A stretch of DNA of 64,000 nucleotides from Bacteroidetes bacterium OLB9. GTDB lineage: Bacteria; Bacteroidota; Bacteroidia; Chitinophagales; Saprospiraceae. Every line of letters starts with the position of its first letter. Positions within the stretch are counted from its first letter, which is position 1. The DNA lies in assembly GCA_001567255.1 (NCBI GenBank), contig LNBW01000079.1:1-64000 (forward strand). Direction: 5' to 3'. Of this stretch, positions 18,628 to 27,690 are shown one piece after another. Made by a program: the position numbers and the translations under genes. The notes below the pieces were generated by a model. That model was not told where the DNA came from and did no database searches. It saw nothing but the letters and a program-made list of their open reading frames with translations.

Positions 18628-19866
18628 ATGAAGAGTTTTATTGAGGTAGCAAAAGAAAGTGATTTTTCAATTTATAATATTCCTTTTGGCATCTATAATA
18701 AAGGAGAAGTAACAGCCGCTTGTACTCGAATAGGAGATACCATTGTTGACCTTGACAAATGTCTGAAAGTTGGTGTTTTTAATGGTATAGACCTGCCATC
18801 TGATGTTTTCCTACGTCCTGTACTCAATGATTTTATTGCACTGGGCAAGAACGTAACGTCAGCAGTTCGACTCAGGCTGCAAGATGTACTTCAACAGGGT
18901 GGTGCACTTGACAGTGATAAATATGAAAAATCTGGTATTTTTATATCTAAAGACCTGGTCAGGATGTTATTGCCACTGCACGTAGGCGATTATACAGATT
19001 TTTACAGTAGCAGAGAGCACGCCACTAACGTTGGTTCAATGTTTCGAGATCCCAATAATGCGCTTTTGCCTAACTGGCTACACATGCCGATAGGTTATCA
19101 CGGTCGCGCTTCATCCATCGTAGTCTCTGGAACAAAAATCAAACGACCCAAAGGACAAATTCTACAGGACGATCCGATATCACCAGTATATAAAACAACT
19201 AAACAGCTCGATTTTGAGCTAGAAATGGCCTTTGTCATTGGGAAGAATACCGAGTTAGGTCAGACCGTTTCGACCGATGAAGCAGAAGACTATATCTTTG
19301 GCTTGATGCTCTTTAATGACTGGTCTGCACGAGATATACAGCGATGGGAATACGTACCACTCGGCCCATTCCTTGGCAAGAATTTTGCATCTACAGTATC
19401 TCCATGGATTGTGACCCTCGAAGCACTCGAACCATTCAAAATAGCAGGACCAGAACAAGAAGTAAAAGTACTGCCTTACTTGGAGTTTAATGGACTCAAA
19501 AACTATGACATTCATCTAAGTGTGGACATCATGGAGCCTTATGGTGAACCAGTGCGTGTTAGCACCTCAAATTTTAAATATATGTATTGGAATATGTGTC
19601 AGCAATTAGCTCACCACACAGTCAATGGTTGCAATATTCGTGTAGGAGATATGATGGCATCCGGTACAATCAGTGGCCCTACTCCTGATACATATGGCTC
19701 CATGCTGGAAATCACATGGCGTGGTACAAAACCAGTTCTGATGACAGATGGATCAGAACGTCGCTTCATTAATAATGGTGACACGGTCAAAATGCGTGGT
19801 TGGGCAGAAAAAGAGGGTGTCAGGGTAGGTTTTGGACCTTGCGACGGTACAATTTTACAGGGGTAA
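18628..19866 (+). CDS. fahA: Fumarylacetoacetase
   Basis: 412 residues, full length. It splits fumarylacetoacetate into fumarate and acetoacetate, the last step of tyrosine catabolism. The N-terminal SH3-like domain is residues 1-118. The catalytic domain shows DYTDFYSSREHATNVG (metal Asp and catalytic His), LDFELEMAFVIG (metal Glu), FNDWSARDIQ and WEYVPLGPFLGKNF, GTISGPTPDTYGSMLE, all diagnostic. No other tyrosine-catabolism gene is nearby. Its stop lies 2 bases from that of the convergent rRNA methylase gene. Confidence 0.97.
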   Translation: MKSFIEVAKESDFSIYNIPFGIYNKGEVTAACTRIGDTIVDLDKCLKVGVFNGIDLPSDVFLRPVLNDFIALGKNVTSAVRLRLQDVLQQGGALDSDKYEKSGIFISKDLVRMLLPLHVGDYTDFYSSREHATNVGSMFRDPNNALLPNWLHMPIGYHGRASSIVVSGTKIKRPKGQILQDDPISPVYKTTKQLDFELEMAFVIGKNTELGQTVSTDEAEDYIFGLMLFNDWSARDIQRWEYVPLGPFLGKNFASTVSPWIVTLEALEPFKIAGPEQEVKVLPYLEFNGLKNYDIHLSVDIMEPYGEPVRVSTSNFKYMYWNMCQQLAHHTVNGCNIRVGDMMASGTISGPTPDTYGSMLEITWRGTKPVLMTDGSERRFINNGDTVKMRGWAEKEGVRVGFGPCDGTILQG

Positions 19867-19868
19867 AT

Positions 19869-20615
19869 TTATACTTTCCAGTGCGCACAGATGATGCCTG
19901 CAGCAATAGCTACGTTGAGGGATTCGGCAATTCTTCCTACAGCGCCAGGTATGCTGATTTTATTGCTGATCCACTGCTCATTTTCAATACGGATGCCCTT
20001 GCCTTCATTACCCATGACAAGGATGGCATTTTCGTCAATAGTTGTTTGATGGATAGATTGTCCATCCATGTAGGTACCGAAAATTTTCCTTTCGAATGGC
20101 TTCAGATCCTTTAAGTTTGCAGTAATCAAATGCACATTTGCCATACTGCCCATAGTCGATTGTACGACTTTGGGATTGAAAAAATCAGCCGTATCAGTTG
20201 ATCTAATGACAGCATCTATACCAAACCAGTCCGCTAATCGTATGATAGTTCCGGTATTGCCTGGATCCTGCACACCATCTAAGTAAATGGCAGATACTTT
20301 AGGGTTGTTCATGATGCGAAGATCTGAAGTTGCCATTTTTAATATGAGCAAAATATCGGAAGGGGTTTTTAGTGCTGAAAGTTGTGACATTTCCTTTTCG
20401 GAAATCAATTCCAGTTCTAGACCGTATTTTATCATTAAGTCTGCGTACTTTTCTTTGGATGCATTCGTTATAAATATAGCATCAATGGGAAATTTGCCCG
20501 ATTTTATAAATTCGGTACATACTTTCTCGCCTTCGGCAATGAATTTGTTATAAATTTGCCTGAATTTAGGTAGATGCAGTGTACGAATTTCTTTAATTTG
20601 TGCTTTCGAAACCAA
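19869..20615 (-). CDS. TrmH/SpoU family RNA 2'-O-methyltransferase
   Basis: 248 residues. The N-terminal substrate-binding domain (RTLHLPKFRQIYNKFIAEGE) is followed by a SPOUT knotted domain with all three motifs: LDGVQDPGNTGTIIRLADW (motif 1), VMGNEGKGI (motif 2), and IPGAVGRIAESLNVAIAAGI (motif 3). It should methylate a ribose in rRNA or tRNA using SAM; the target base is unknown. The start is a TTG at 20615, since no ATG exists nearby and the family's N-terminus needs this codon. It is divergent from the TamL-like gene with only 14 bases between start codons, a pairing I recall as common in Bacteroidota. Confidence 0.92.
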   Translation of the reverse strand: MVSKAQIKEIRTLHLPKFRQIYNKFIAEGEKVCTEFIKSGKFPIDAIFITNASKEKYADLMIKYGLELELISEKEMSQLSALKTPSDILLILKMATSDLRIMNNPKVSAIYLDGVQDPGNTGTIIRLADWFGIDAVIRSTDTADFFNPKVVQSTMGSMANVHLITANLKDLKPFERKIFGTYMDGQSIHQTTIDENAILVMGNEGKGIRIENEQWISNKISIPGAVGRIAESLNVAIAAGIICAHWKV

Positions 20616-20629
20616 GGTTTTCGTTTTAG

Positions 20630-23041
20630 ATGAGTGGAATGAAATTGTTACTAAATATCCGACAGTGTGGTTTGCTTTTAACTCTAGTAGCGTTAGCTAT
20701 GTTGTCTTCTTGTACTTCAAGCCGCTTTCTGACCACTAATCAGATGTTATTAGAAAAGACAAAGATAGTTTTTAAAAATGAAAAAGATGTAAAGGATAAA
20801 TCTACTCTTTTGAAAGAACTCGAACCATTCATCACTCTTGAGCCAAATAATAAAATCCTATTTTTTATACCAAGGGAATATCTATATCTAGCCAATGCCG
20901 ATACTACCCAAAATCACTGGTATAATAAAGCATTGCGCAATCTGGGTGAAAAACCGGTTCTTTACGACGAAGAAAAAGCAAAAACCATCGTATCTAATAT
21001 GGAAAATTACCTTAGATACAAAAAGGGCTATTATGATGCTAGGGTTGACTTTTTAGTAAATGAAGTGCAACATGGATTGACTACTTCCCGGGGCCTTGAG
21101 ATCTGGGATGAAGCACAATTGACATTTCTAGTCGCTACCGGTGATCGATATAGAATACGAGAAATAACCTATGAATCATTAGATAATGCAGTGCTTCAAT
21201 TTATAGAAGATCATCAAGAAAATGCAATTATCAAGAAGGGAGATTATATTGATTACAATAAGTTTGAACTGGAAAAAAGCAGGCTGACAGTGGAACTCCA
21301 GAACAGTGGATATATTAATTTTTCAAACTACTACTTTGAAATTTCCGGCGATAGTAGTCAAACTAAAAAAGATGTAAATATTTTTATTCATGTGCGCGTA
21401 CCACTCCCGGATTCGACCCACACTAGGTTTAGAACCGGAGAAGTGCAAGTATTTACAGATCATTACAATAATCAACCTATGTCGGTACTTTCTGTCGATA
21501 CTTTAAATGGAGTTCAGTTTTACCGCCAATCTAAAAAGTTTTTAGTCAAGAAAGAATTGATCAATGATAACATATTTTTTAAGGAAGGAAGACTACTCAG
21601 TAGAGAAGACAGACAAAAGACCTTTAAAAAACTCAATGGGCTGGGTACTTATAGATTTGTCACCATTAATTCATTTCAGGATAAGGAACGTGATTCTATT
21701 ATGAATTTTAATGTCTTGCTGACACCCTATCCGAAGAAGTGGATATGGGATGGTGGATTACAAGGATATTTCAGCACACTAGGTGCAGCTAGATTATTTG
21801 GGTTTTCGGTTTCATCCCAGTTTGTCAATCGGAATCTGCTGGGAGGTTCTGAACGATATACACTTCGTGCTGAAATAGGTACTGAACTCGGTTACGGTAA
21901 AGAAACCGGCTTTGTAAAGCGGACAACAAATATTTCTGTACAGAATAACTTGACCATTCCTACCTTTAGAGATTTCATAGGTTTAGGCCATTTTGCTAAT
22001 AAAGTTGGCATTATCAAAACTAAGTTTTTTAATAGTTTTAAAGAAGATGCAAATACGAATATCGCTCTAGGCTACAGTGACAATAACATTATCGATTTGT
22101 ATGGCATCACCTCGTTCAATGCATCGTATGGTTTTGATTATGTATCACCCAAAAATAATCGATATGTTTATCGCCCTCTTGGTTTTAATTTGGACTTGTA
22201 TAAGATTATTGACGAAGGAAGATTTGCAGCTTTGCCTTTAGTGAGGCTTTCTTTTAAAGACAATCTCGGTACAGGATTTTTATTCAGAGACTTGACCTAT
22301 ATTTACAATAGCCAGAAGGATAAAAGAGGTAATTCTTTTCTTCTAATCAATAATCTGGAACTGTCAGGATGGGAAGTTCACCTAGCTAATAAAATATATA
22401 ATTTCATAGAGCGAGAAGATAAGGTATGGACACTTGACAAATTGGCATTTGCTAAGTATGCTAGATATGAACTGGATGCACGGTACAATAAAGAGATTTC
22501 AGCGACACAGAGCTTTGCAGCGAGATTTAATGCAGGTATCATCTCCGGTTTTGGTGAGAGTCTTTCAGTGCCTTTTGTTCGTCAGTTTGGAGTAGGAGGT
22601 CCTAATAGCCTTAGAGCCTGGAATCTGAAAGAACCAGGTCCCGGAGCATATAGAGATCCTCACGATAAGATTGAAACACCACTCTCAGTTTATACTAATC
22701 AAGGTGATATTAAGCTAGAGATGAACGCCGAGTATAGGTTTAATATCTTCTATTTTGTTGATGGTGCGATTTTTGCTGATGCAGGTAATGTATGGTTGCT
22801 TAGACCAGATGAGGCAAGACCAAATGCTGAAATATCGAAACATTTTTTCAATCAGATCGCTATCGGTGCCGGCTATGGTATCAGATTCAATTTTAATTTT
22901 TTTGTGATTCGTTTTGATTTTGGATATAAACTGCGCAACCCTTACAAAGATGAATTTACCGGCAGATCTTGGTATAATTTTAGAGAAATTCGGCAGCAGG
23001 GACTTGGAAATGTACAGGTGGCGGTAAATTATCCATTCTAA
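20630..23041 (+). CDS. tamL: TamL-like BamA/TamA superfamily outer-membrane lipoprotein
   Basis: 803 residues. It starts MSGMKLL (second Met at 20639 is also possible) with a lipobox ending SSC around residue 28, so it is a lipidated BamA-family protein as described for Bacteroidota TamL. POTRA-like repeats occupy about 60-370 (KGYYDARVDFLVNE, QNSGYINFSNYYFEISGD, DRQKTFKKLNGLGTYRF). The 16-strand barrel covers about 420-803, with a loop-6-like motif GVGGPNSLRAW and C-terminal NVQVAVNYPF ending in Phe. It probably works with a TamB protein, not seen here, in outer-membrane assembly or lipid transport. Convergent with the XRE gene with no bases between the stops. Confidence 0.9.
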   Translation: MSGMKLLLNIRQCGLLLTLVALAMLSSCTSSRFLTTNQMLLEKTKIVFKNEKDVKDKSTLLKELEPFITLEPNNKILFFIPREYLYLANADTTQNHWYNKALRNLGEKPVLYDEEKAKTIVSNMENYLRYKKGYYDARVDFLVNEVQHGLTTSRGLEIWDEAQLTFLVATGDRYRIREITYESLDNAVLQFIEDHQENAIIKKGDYIDYNKFELEKSRLTVELQNSGYINFSNYYFEISGDSSQTKKDVNIFIHVRVPLPDSTHTRFRTGEVQVFTDHYNNQPMSVLSVDTLNGVQFYRQSKKFLVKKELINDNIFFKEGRLLSREDRQKTFKKLNGLGTYRFVTINSFQDKERDSIMNFNVLLTPYPKKWIWDGGLQGYFSTLGAARLFGFSVSSQFVNRNLLGGSERYTLRAEIGTELGYGKETGFVKRTTNISVQNNLTIPTFRDFIGLGHFANKVGIIKTKFFNSFKEDANTNIALGYSDNNIIDLYGITSFNASYGFDYVSPKNNRYVYRPLGFNLDLYKIIDEGRFAALPLVRLSFKDNLGTGFLFRDLTYIYNSQKDKRGNSFLLINNLELSGWEVHLANKIYNFIEREDKVWTLDKLAFAKYARYELDARYNKEISATQSFAARFNAGIISGFGESLSVPFVRQFGVGGPNSLRAWNLKEPGPGAYRDPHDKIETPLSVYTNQGDIKLEMNAEYRFNIFYFVDGAIFADAGNVWLLRPDEARPNAEISKHFFNQIAIGAGYGIRFNFNFFVIRFDFGYKLRNPYKDEFTGRSWYNFREIRQQGLGNVQVAVNYPF

Positions 23042-23242
23042 TCAATCACCATCTTCCAGCATAAAGACATCTTCTACACTTACATTAAATAAACGAGCCA
23101 GTTTTAATGCCAGCATGGTAGATGGTATATATTTGCCACTTTCAATGGCATGTATCGTCTGGCGGCTGACACCTATTACTTTTGCTAATTGCTCCTGAGT
23201 CAAATCGTGTTTTACACGTTCTATTTTAAGAGAGTTCGTCAT
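23042..23242 (-). CDS. XRE-family HTH regulator (small, YozG-like)
   Basis: 66 residues, almost entirely one helix-turn-helix domain: LTQEQLAKVIGVSRQTIHAIESGKYIPS, followed by LALKLARLFNVSVEDVF. This is the short stand-alone XRE type often encoded next to a small membrane protein. Its ATG lies inside the end of the upstream membrane-protein gene (17-base overlap), so the two are co-transcribed and probably translationally coupled. It is the likely binder of the palindromes upstream of that gene (inference). Confidence 0.92.
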   Translation of the reverse strand: MTNSLKIERVKHDLTQEQLAKVIGVSRQTIHAIESGKYIPSTMLALKLARLFNVSVEDVFMLEDGD

Positions 23243-23705
23243 CTTTTGTCAATTGATTGGTTTTGTAAAGTAGGTAGTGAAACCTTGCTATGAAGATGAT
23301 GAGTATGGTAAACATATTATACAGCATGATATTGAGAAAACTCACTCCATAAATAAATATAAATGTCACAATAAGAAGTAGATAATTCACTAAAACAGCC
23401 CATTGTAACGAATTCAGCCGCAGACTGGCGATATATTCGTCTTCGGACTTTTCGCTTGAGAAAGCGACTAGTAATGCACCGACAATGAAACACACACTTA
23501 TGAGAGTATTGGTTATATCCGTTTCGGTTATACCAAAATATCTAGTATCCGTAAGACTTTCATCGTAAATAAAAGCAAAGACCTTACTTGTGAAGACAAA
23601 CTCATATTCACTAGAGACTTGGAGCAACCCTGCAATCATAGATGGAATGAGTATAAACCATCCGATTTTCTTGAATTTCGAAGGAAGCAATATTGAAGAT
23701 TTCAT
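23226..23705 (-). CDS. Four-helix membrane protein paired with the XRE regulator
   Basis: About 159 residues from the ATG at 23705 (MKSSILLPSKFKKIGW). The frame is open further upstream to 23843, but that part covers the promoter and operators and reads as Lys/Asn/Phe-rich noise. Hydrophobic helices lie at about 12-28, 55-78, 95-120 and 122-142, with a charged linker SSEKSEDEYIASLR between helices 2 and 3. No family recognised. A signal-receiving or transport role with the XRE protein is possible. Confidence 0.78.
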   Translation of the reverse strand: MKSSILLPSKFKKIGWFILIPSMIAGLLQVSSEYEFVFTSKVFAFIYDESLTDTRYFGITETDITNTLISVCFIVGALLVAFSSEKSEDEYIASLRLNSLQWAVLVNYLLLIVTFIFIYGVSFLNIMLYNMFTILIIFIARFHYLLYKTNQLTKDDELS

Positions 23706-23721
23706 ATGGATTAATATTTTT

Positions 23722-23768
23722 TTTACAAATGTAAAGTAAAATTTACATAATGTAAAGAAAACATTACA
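23722..23768. promoter_or_regulatory. Overlapping palindromic operator array with embedded -7 box
   Basis: Perfect palindrome TTTACAAATGTAAA (23722-23735), then GTAAA-A-TTTAC (23736-23746), TTTACA-TAA-TGTAAA (23742-23756) and half sites TGTAA (23751-23755)/TTACA (23764-23768). On the minus strand the first palindrome contains TACATTTG (23726-23733), a -7 element for the membrane protein/XRE pair, about 20 bases before the ATG at 23705. A DNA-binding protein there would block RNA polymerase; self-repression by the XRE protein is the simplest reading. Confidence 0.65.
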
Positions 23769-23870
23769 ATTATTTTTTTTATTTTTTTTGAAATGAGTAG
23801 GGCATTTATCTCTCCTTGACGTTAGGGGTGAAAAAATTTTCAATGTGATTAATATTTAATATTTAATTTT

Positions 23871-23878
23871 TAATTTTG
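23871..23878 (+). promoter_or_regulatory. -7 promoter element (TAATTTTG) of the amine oxidase gene
   Basis: TAATTTTG, 23 bases before the ATG at 23902, in a very AT-rich stretch. Confidence 0.45.
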
Positions 23879-23901
23879 CAATTCAGTAAAACTAAACCCT
23901 T

Positions 23902-25536
23902 ATGACAAAGCCAAGACATCCGTTAACAAATCTACTATTGTCCATCTTACAGCGTGAAATGAAAGGACTAAGAAAAAATACTATACGACAATCCGAGCAT
24001 TTCAATAAAGAAAGAAGAAAATTTGTCAAAAATTCTGCATTAAGTGCTGCAGGCTTAGCTGTAGGTCTGGGACTACCGTCTATGTTGGCTACCTGCAAAC
24101 CTGGTCAAGAACAAGATAAAAGATCAATTCTAGATGTTGCCATTTTAGGTGGAGGAATGGCCGGGCTAAATTGTGCCAACCACCTTTTAGGCGCTCAGCT
24201 CGACTTTAAGGTATTTGAAGCTAGCAAAAGAGCAGGTGGTCGCATACTTACCCATTATAATGATTCGATGCATCTCGGTATCTATCCTGAGTTTGGAGGT
24301 GATTTTATTGATAGCAATCATGAAGATATGCTGAATCTGGCAAAGGAATTTCGACTAGAAACATTGGATCTGATTAAAGAACAGGAAGACAATCACTGGG
24401 TTAAAGATATTTTTTACTTTGACAATCGAAAAATTTCTGAAAAGGAGATCATAAAAGAGTTTAAGAAAATATCAGGCAAGATTGCTTCTGACATTGCCAG
24501 TCTAGGCGAAAATTATGATACACCTGAGGCTGTGCAATTGGACAATACGTCATTGGCCAATTATATTTCAGAATTAAAGTGTGCTTCATGGTTGAAGGAT
24601 TTGTTAGATGCCGCATTTATTGCAGAGTATGGTCTTGATTGCGAAGAACAATCTACTCTCAATATGCTGGACATACTCAATCCTGATACTTCAGAAGGTT
24701 TTCAAGTGTTTGGTGACAGCGATGAACGATACAGAATCAAAGGTGGCAATAGCCAGTTGATCCATAAACTTGTAGAAAAAGTGGGTTCTGATAACATACT
24801 GCTTAACTACCAGGTCAAGTCGGTGATTGAAGGTGAAGATGGGATTTATAATATACTTTTTGAGAACGGCGAGTCGCATTTTGCGAGGAAAATAGTGTGT
24901 ACCATTCCATTTACAATTTTGCGGACGATTCCTTTAGATTTGAAAGGTATGACCGAGGAAAAGAAAAAGTGCATTGATGAACTCGGTTATGGAAAGAATA
25001 CAAAACTAGTGCTGGGTTACGATGGACAACCATGGAGGAGTAAAGAAAATAACGCTATGGGTTACATTTTTACGACCAATATGACCAATGGATGGGATGG
25101 AAGTATCAATAGGGCAGAAGGTATCAAGTTTGGTGCTTATGTAGCGTATTTTGGTGGATCGTTTTCTCAAAGTCTTTGTGACGAATCTTCCAAAAGCCCG
25201 TTAGCACCTCAGAATCATGTGTGGCGCACGGCATTACCTGAAGCTAGAGTGAATGGTTTTGTTAATGATATTGATAAAATCTTTAAACACTCGAAGGAGA
25301 AGTTCTTGAATAAACACGTCTTTGTCAACTGGATTGAATACCCTTATGTTAAAGCAAGTTATAGTTGTTATAAGCCAGGTCAGTGGACGACTATTGCAGG
25401 TCAGGAGATGGTGCCTGTTGGTAATTTCTACTTTGCTGGTGAGCATTGTAGTGAACTGTTTCAGGGATTTATGAATGGAGCTGCGGAAACGGGCAGACGC
25501 GTGGCTGAAATGATTTTAAACCCAACGGAACAATAA
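23902..25536 (+). CDS. FAD-dependent amine oxidase-like protein with Tat signal
   Basis: 544 residues. The N-terminus has a twin-arginine type signal (ERRKFVKNSALSAAG) starting near residue 37, followed by a hydrophobic stretch and LATC, which could be a lipobox. Then an FAD Rossmann motif VAILGGGMAGLNCANHL (about 79-95) with a GG doublet motif SKRAGGRI. The end, FYFAGEHCSELFQGFMNGAAETGRRVAEMI, is the C-terminal FAD-binding signature of the monoamine oxidase family. Substrate unknown. The signal suggests export of the folded, FAD-loaded enzyme. A Met at about residue 20 is an alternative start that keeps the RR motif. Confidence 0.88.
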   Translation: MTKPRHPLTNLLLSILQREMKGLRKNTIRQSEHFNKERRKFVKNSALSAAGLAVGLGLPSMLATCKPGQEQDKRSILDVAILGGGMAGLNCANHLLGAQLDFKVFEASKRAGGRILTHYNDSMHLGIYPEFGGDFIDSNHEDMLNLAKEFRLETLDLIKEQEDNHWVKDIFYFDNRKISEKEIIKEFKKISGKIASDIASLGENYDTPEAVQLDNTSLANYISELKCASWLKDLLDAAFIAEYGLDCEEQSTLNMLDILNPDTSEGFQVFGDSDERYRIKGGNSQLIHKLVEKVGSDNILLNYQVKSVIEGEDGIYNILFENGESHFARKIVCTIPFTILRTIPLDLKGMTEEKKKCIDELGYGKNTKLVLGYDGQPWRSKENNAMGYIFTTNMTNGWDGSINRAEGIKFGAYVAYFGGSFSQSLCDESSKSPLAPQNHVWRTALPEARVNGFVNDIDKIFKHSKEKFLNKHVFVNWIEYPYVKASYSCYKPGQWTTIAGQEMVPVGNFYFAGEHCSELFQGFMNGAAETGRRVAEMILNPTEQ

Positions 25537-25545
25537 GTACATTTT

Positions 25546-25566
25546 GAATTTTGAAGGTCAAAATTC
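25546..25566. terminator. Hairpin between convergent genes
   Basis: Perfect 9-bp stem GAATTTTGA (25546-25554)/TCAAAATTC (25558-25566) with a 3-base loop, 10 bases after the amine oxidase stop. There is no T-run, so termination is uncertain. Confidence 0.3.
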
Positions 25567-25651
25567 TAATTAAAATAGCTAAGACTGCATCCTTCATATT
25601 ACCAGTTGCATGGCTTGTAAATCTGCACCTCCTAATGGATGAGAGTACTCC

Positions 25652-26866
25652 TTATATTTTTTTAAAACCAGCTAGACAATCTTTTATTCTTCGTATTGCT
25701 TCGATCAGGTTTTCATCAGAGGCAGCGTAGGATAGACGTACGCAGTTATCATTTCCAAAAGCAGATCCTGACACCGTGCCTACGTGCGCTTCCGTAAGCA
25801 TCGCTTCCGCAAAGTCATCTGCATTATGGATGGTTACGTTGCCATTGGACACTCCGAAATAGTGACTTACGTCCGGAAATACATAAAATGCACCCTGCGG
25901 ATGGTTAACTTTCATGCCCTGTATTTCCTTGAGTAGCGAGATGATAAGATCGCGCCTTCTTCGGAATGCTTCTCTCATTTTCATACATTCAGTTCTGTTA
26001 CTCCTTAGAGCTACGGCAGCTGCTTCCTGACTGAATGAGGCTGCACCTGAAGTGACTTGTCCCTGAACTTTGTTGCAAGCGTCAGCGAGCCATTGAGGCG
26101 CACCCATATAACCCAGTCGCCATCCAGTCATTGAAAAACCTTTTGAAAATCCATTAATAGTTGCAACACGTCCTTGCATATTATCAAATGAACCTATGCT
26201 GACATGATTGTTCGTAAAATTGATATATTCGTATATTTCGTCTGAAACCACCAAGATATCATGTTTAGATACCACTTCAGCGATAGAATTGAGTTCATCA
26301 TAAGTATAAACAGAGCCGGTTGGGTTACAAGGCGATGAATATATCATCAGCTTAGTTTTGGCAGTGATGGCAGCCTTGATTTGGGTTGCATTCACTTTGA
26401 AATCATCTTCAATTCCCGCACTTAAAACGATAGGAACACCACCGGCAAATTTTACAATTTCAATATACGAAACCCAGTATGGAGCCAGTATGATGACTTC
26501 GTCGCCAGGATTGATCATTGCCATACAGATATTAAAAATACCTTGTTTTGCTCCATTAGATACAACAATTTGTGATGGTTTAAAATCAAGACCATTTTCA
26601 ACTCTGAATTTGTCACAAATAGCATTGCGTAGATCCATCGCTCCAGGTACCGGAGTATATTTGGTGTTGCCCTTTTTTAGTGCTTCATAAGCTGCGTCTT
26701 TAATAAATTCAGGCGTGTCAAAATCGGGTTCTCCCAGACTTAGACTTATTACTTTTATACCTTTTGCTGCCAGGTCTCTAGATTTTTGAGCCATGCGGAT
26801 TGTGGCTGATTCTTCCATGGCTTGCACTTTGGCTGATATCATTTTGCTCGGATCGATATTCATCAT
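25652..26866 (-). CDS. PLP-dependent class I aminotransferase (aspartate aminotransferase type)
   Basis: 404 residues, the fold type I length. SLSLGEPDFDTPEFI near the N-terminus, GAKQGIFNICMAM, APYWVSYIEIVKFAGG, SSPCNPTGSVY, VSDEIYEYI and INGFSKGFSMTGWRLGYMGAP (PLP Lys about residue 238), then a late substrate-binding arginine in NCVRLSYAAS. This is the Igamma aspartate/prephenate aminotransferase subgroup. It moves amino groups between aspartate (or a related donor) and 2-oxoglutarate. Exact acceptor specificity cannot be read from sequence. Transcribed alone. Confidence 0.93.
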   Translation of the reverse strand: MMNIDPSKMISAKVQAMEESATIRMAQKSRDLAAKGIKVISLSLGEPDFDTPEFIKDAAYEALKKGNTKYTPVPGAMDLRNAICDKFRVENGLDFKPSQIVVSNGAKQGIFNICMAMINPGDEVIILAPYWVSYIEIVKFAGGVPIVLSAGIEDDFKVNATQIKAAITAKTKLMIYSSPCNPTGSVYTYDELNSIAEVVSKHDILVVSDEIYEYINFTNNHVSIGSFDNMQGRVATINGFSKGFSMTGWRLGYMGAPQWLADACNKVQGQVTSGAASFSQEAAAVALRSNRTECMKMREAFRRRRDLIISLLKEIQGMKVNHPQGAFYVFPDVSHYFGVSNGNVTIHNADDFAEAMLTEAHVGTVSGSAFGNDNCVRLSYAASDENLIEAIRRIKDCLAGFKKI

Positions 26867-27079
26867 CTGGGTATCATATAAGTTATTAAAACAAAATAAA
26901 TAGTGCCGTAAAGATAGATATATTTATAACCTTTGTTGATAGTAAAGCTAGAAATAATTCACTAAGCTGGTATCACACTAAAGTATGAATATTAAATATA
27001 ATTTTTAGTTAAATCCTGTGGTTATAAATGTCATGTTGTTTTTAATTTTTATTTTTACCTTTTGAAAATTTTTATTTCG

Positions 27080-27679
27080 ATGAAAGCCCATTTTTGTTAT
27101 AAATATATTATCCTCATTATTTGCTTTGTGTCAATGACCATTACTGCAGATGCACAATTGAGAAAAAGGCCGGAAGGTTCTTCCTCTAAGACTAAAAAGG
27201 AAAGAGTAGTGAAGCCGTCATTTGTAGATAGGCTTGGTGGAGATATTATGCTGGGTAATGTAGGGTTTTTTAATGGTTTGACGATATCGGCAAAACTGGA
27301 TGCAGCCTTTAAAATAAACGATCGATTCGCTCTCGGAGGTGGCTCAAAAATGTTTTATGATCAGTACTCAGTTCTAGGGCCTGATCCGTCAGTATTTGAT
27401 ATTGGAGGTCATTTTATGGGTAGAGCAAGGATTATAAATGATATCTTTTTTCAGGCAGAATACGCTTTTATGAAGTATTCAAAGGACCCAGTAGGATATA
27501 GTATCAGAGGATTGACTGAAGATGTTAAGGTTAATTATCCATTATTTGGACTCGGATATATGAGTGGAGTTGGCAAGTGGAAATTTGGTATCCAATTGAT
27601 GTATATTGCTAATGAAACGGCGCGTGATCTTCAAAGCGCTGTAGTAGAATACTGGTTTGGGGCGAGCTATAATTTTTAA
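27080..27679 (+). CDS. Exported beta-barrel-like protein of unknown function
   Basis: 199 residues from the ATG at 27080 (a TTG at 27062 also opens the frame). Signal peptide: hydrophobic YIILIICFVSMTITADAQ. A basic linker (RKRPEGSSSKTKKERVVK) is followed by alternating strands (GGDIMLGNVGFFNGLTI, FALGGGSKMFYDQ, FFQAEYAFMKYS, YWFGASYNF) ending in an aromatic residue, typical of a small outer-membrane barrel. It lies 11 bases upstream of dusB and may share its transcript. The nearby TACCTTTTG is one base longer than the -7 consensus. Confidence 0.75.
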   Translation: MKAHFCYKYIILIICFVSMTITADAQLRKRPEGSSSKTKKERVVKPSFVDRLGGDIMLGNVGFFNGLTISAKLDAAFKINDRFALGGGSKMFYDQYSVLGPDPSVFDIGGHFMGRARIINDIFFQAEYAFMKYSKDPVGYSIRGLTEDVKVNYPLFGLGYMSGVGKWKFGIQLMYIANETARDLQSAVVEYWFGASYNF

Positions 27680-27690
27680 AACCGGCATTC

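Noticed and set aside
23706..23843. 46-residue N-terminal extension of the XRE-linked membrane protein
   Set aside because: It covers the promoter and operator palindromes and has no membrane-protein character; the ATG at 23705 fits better.
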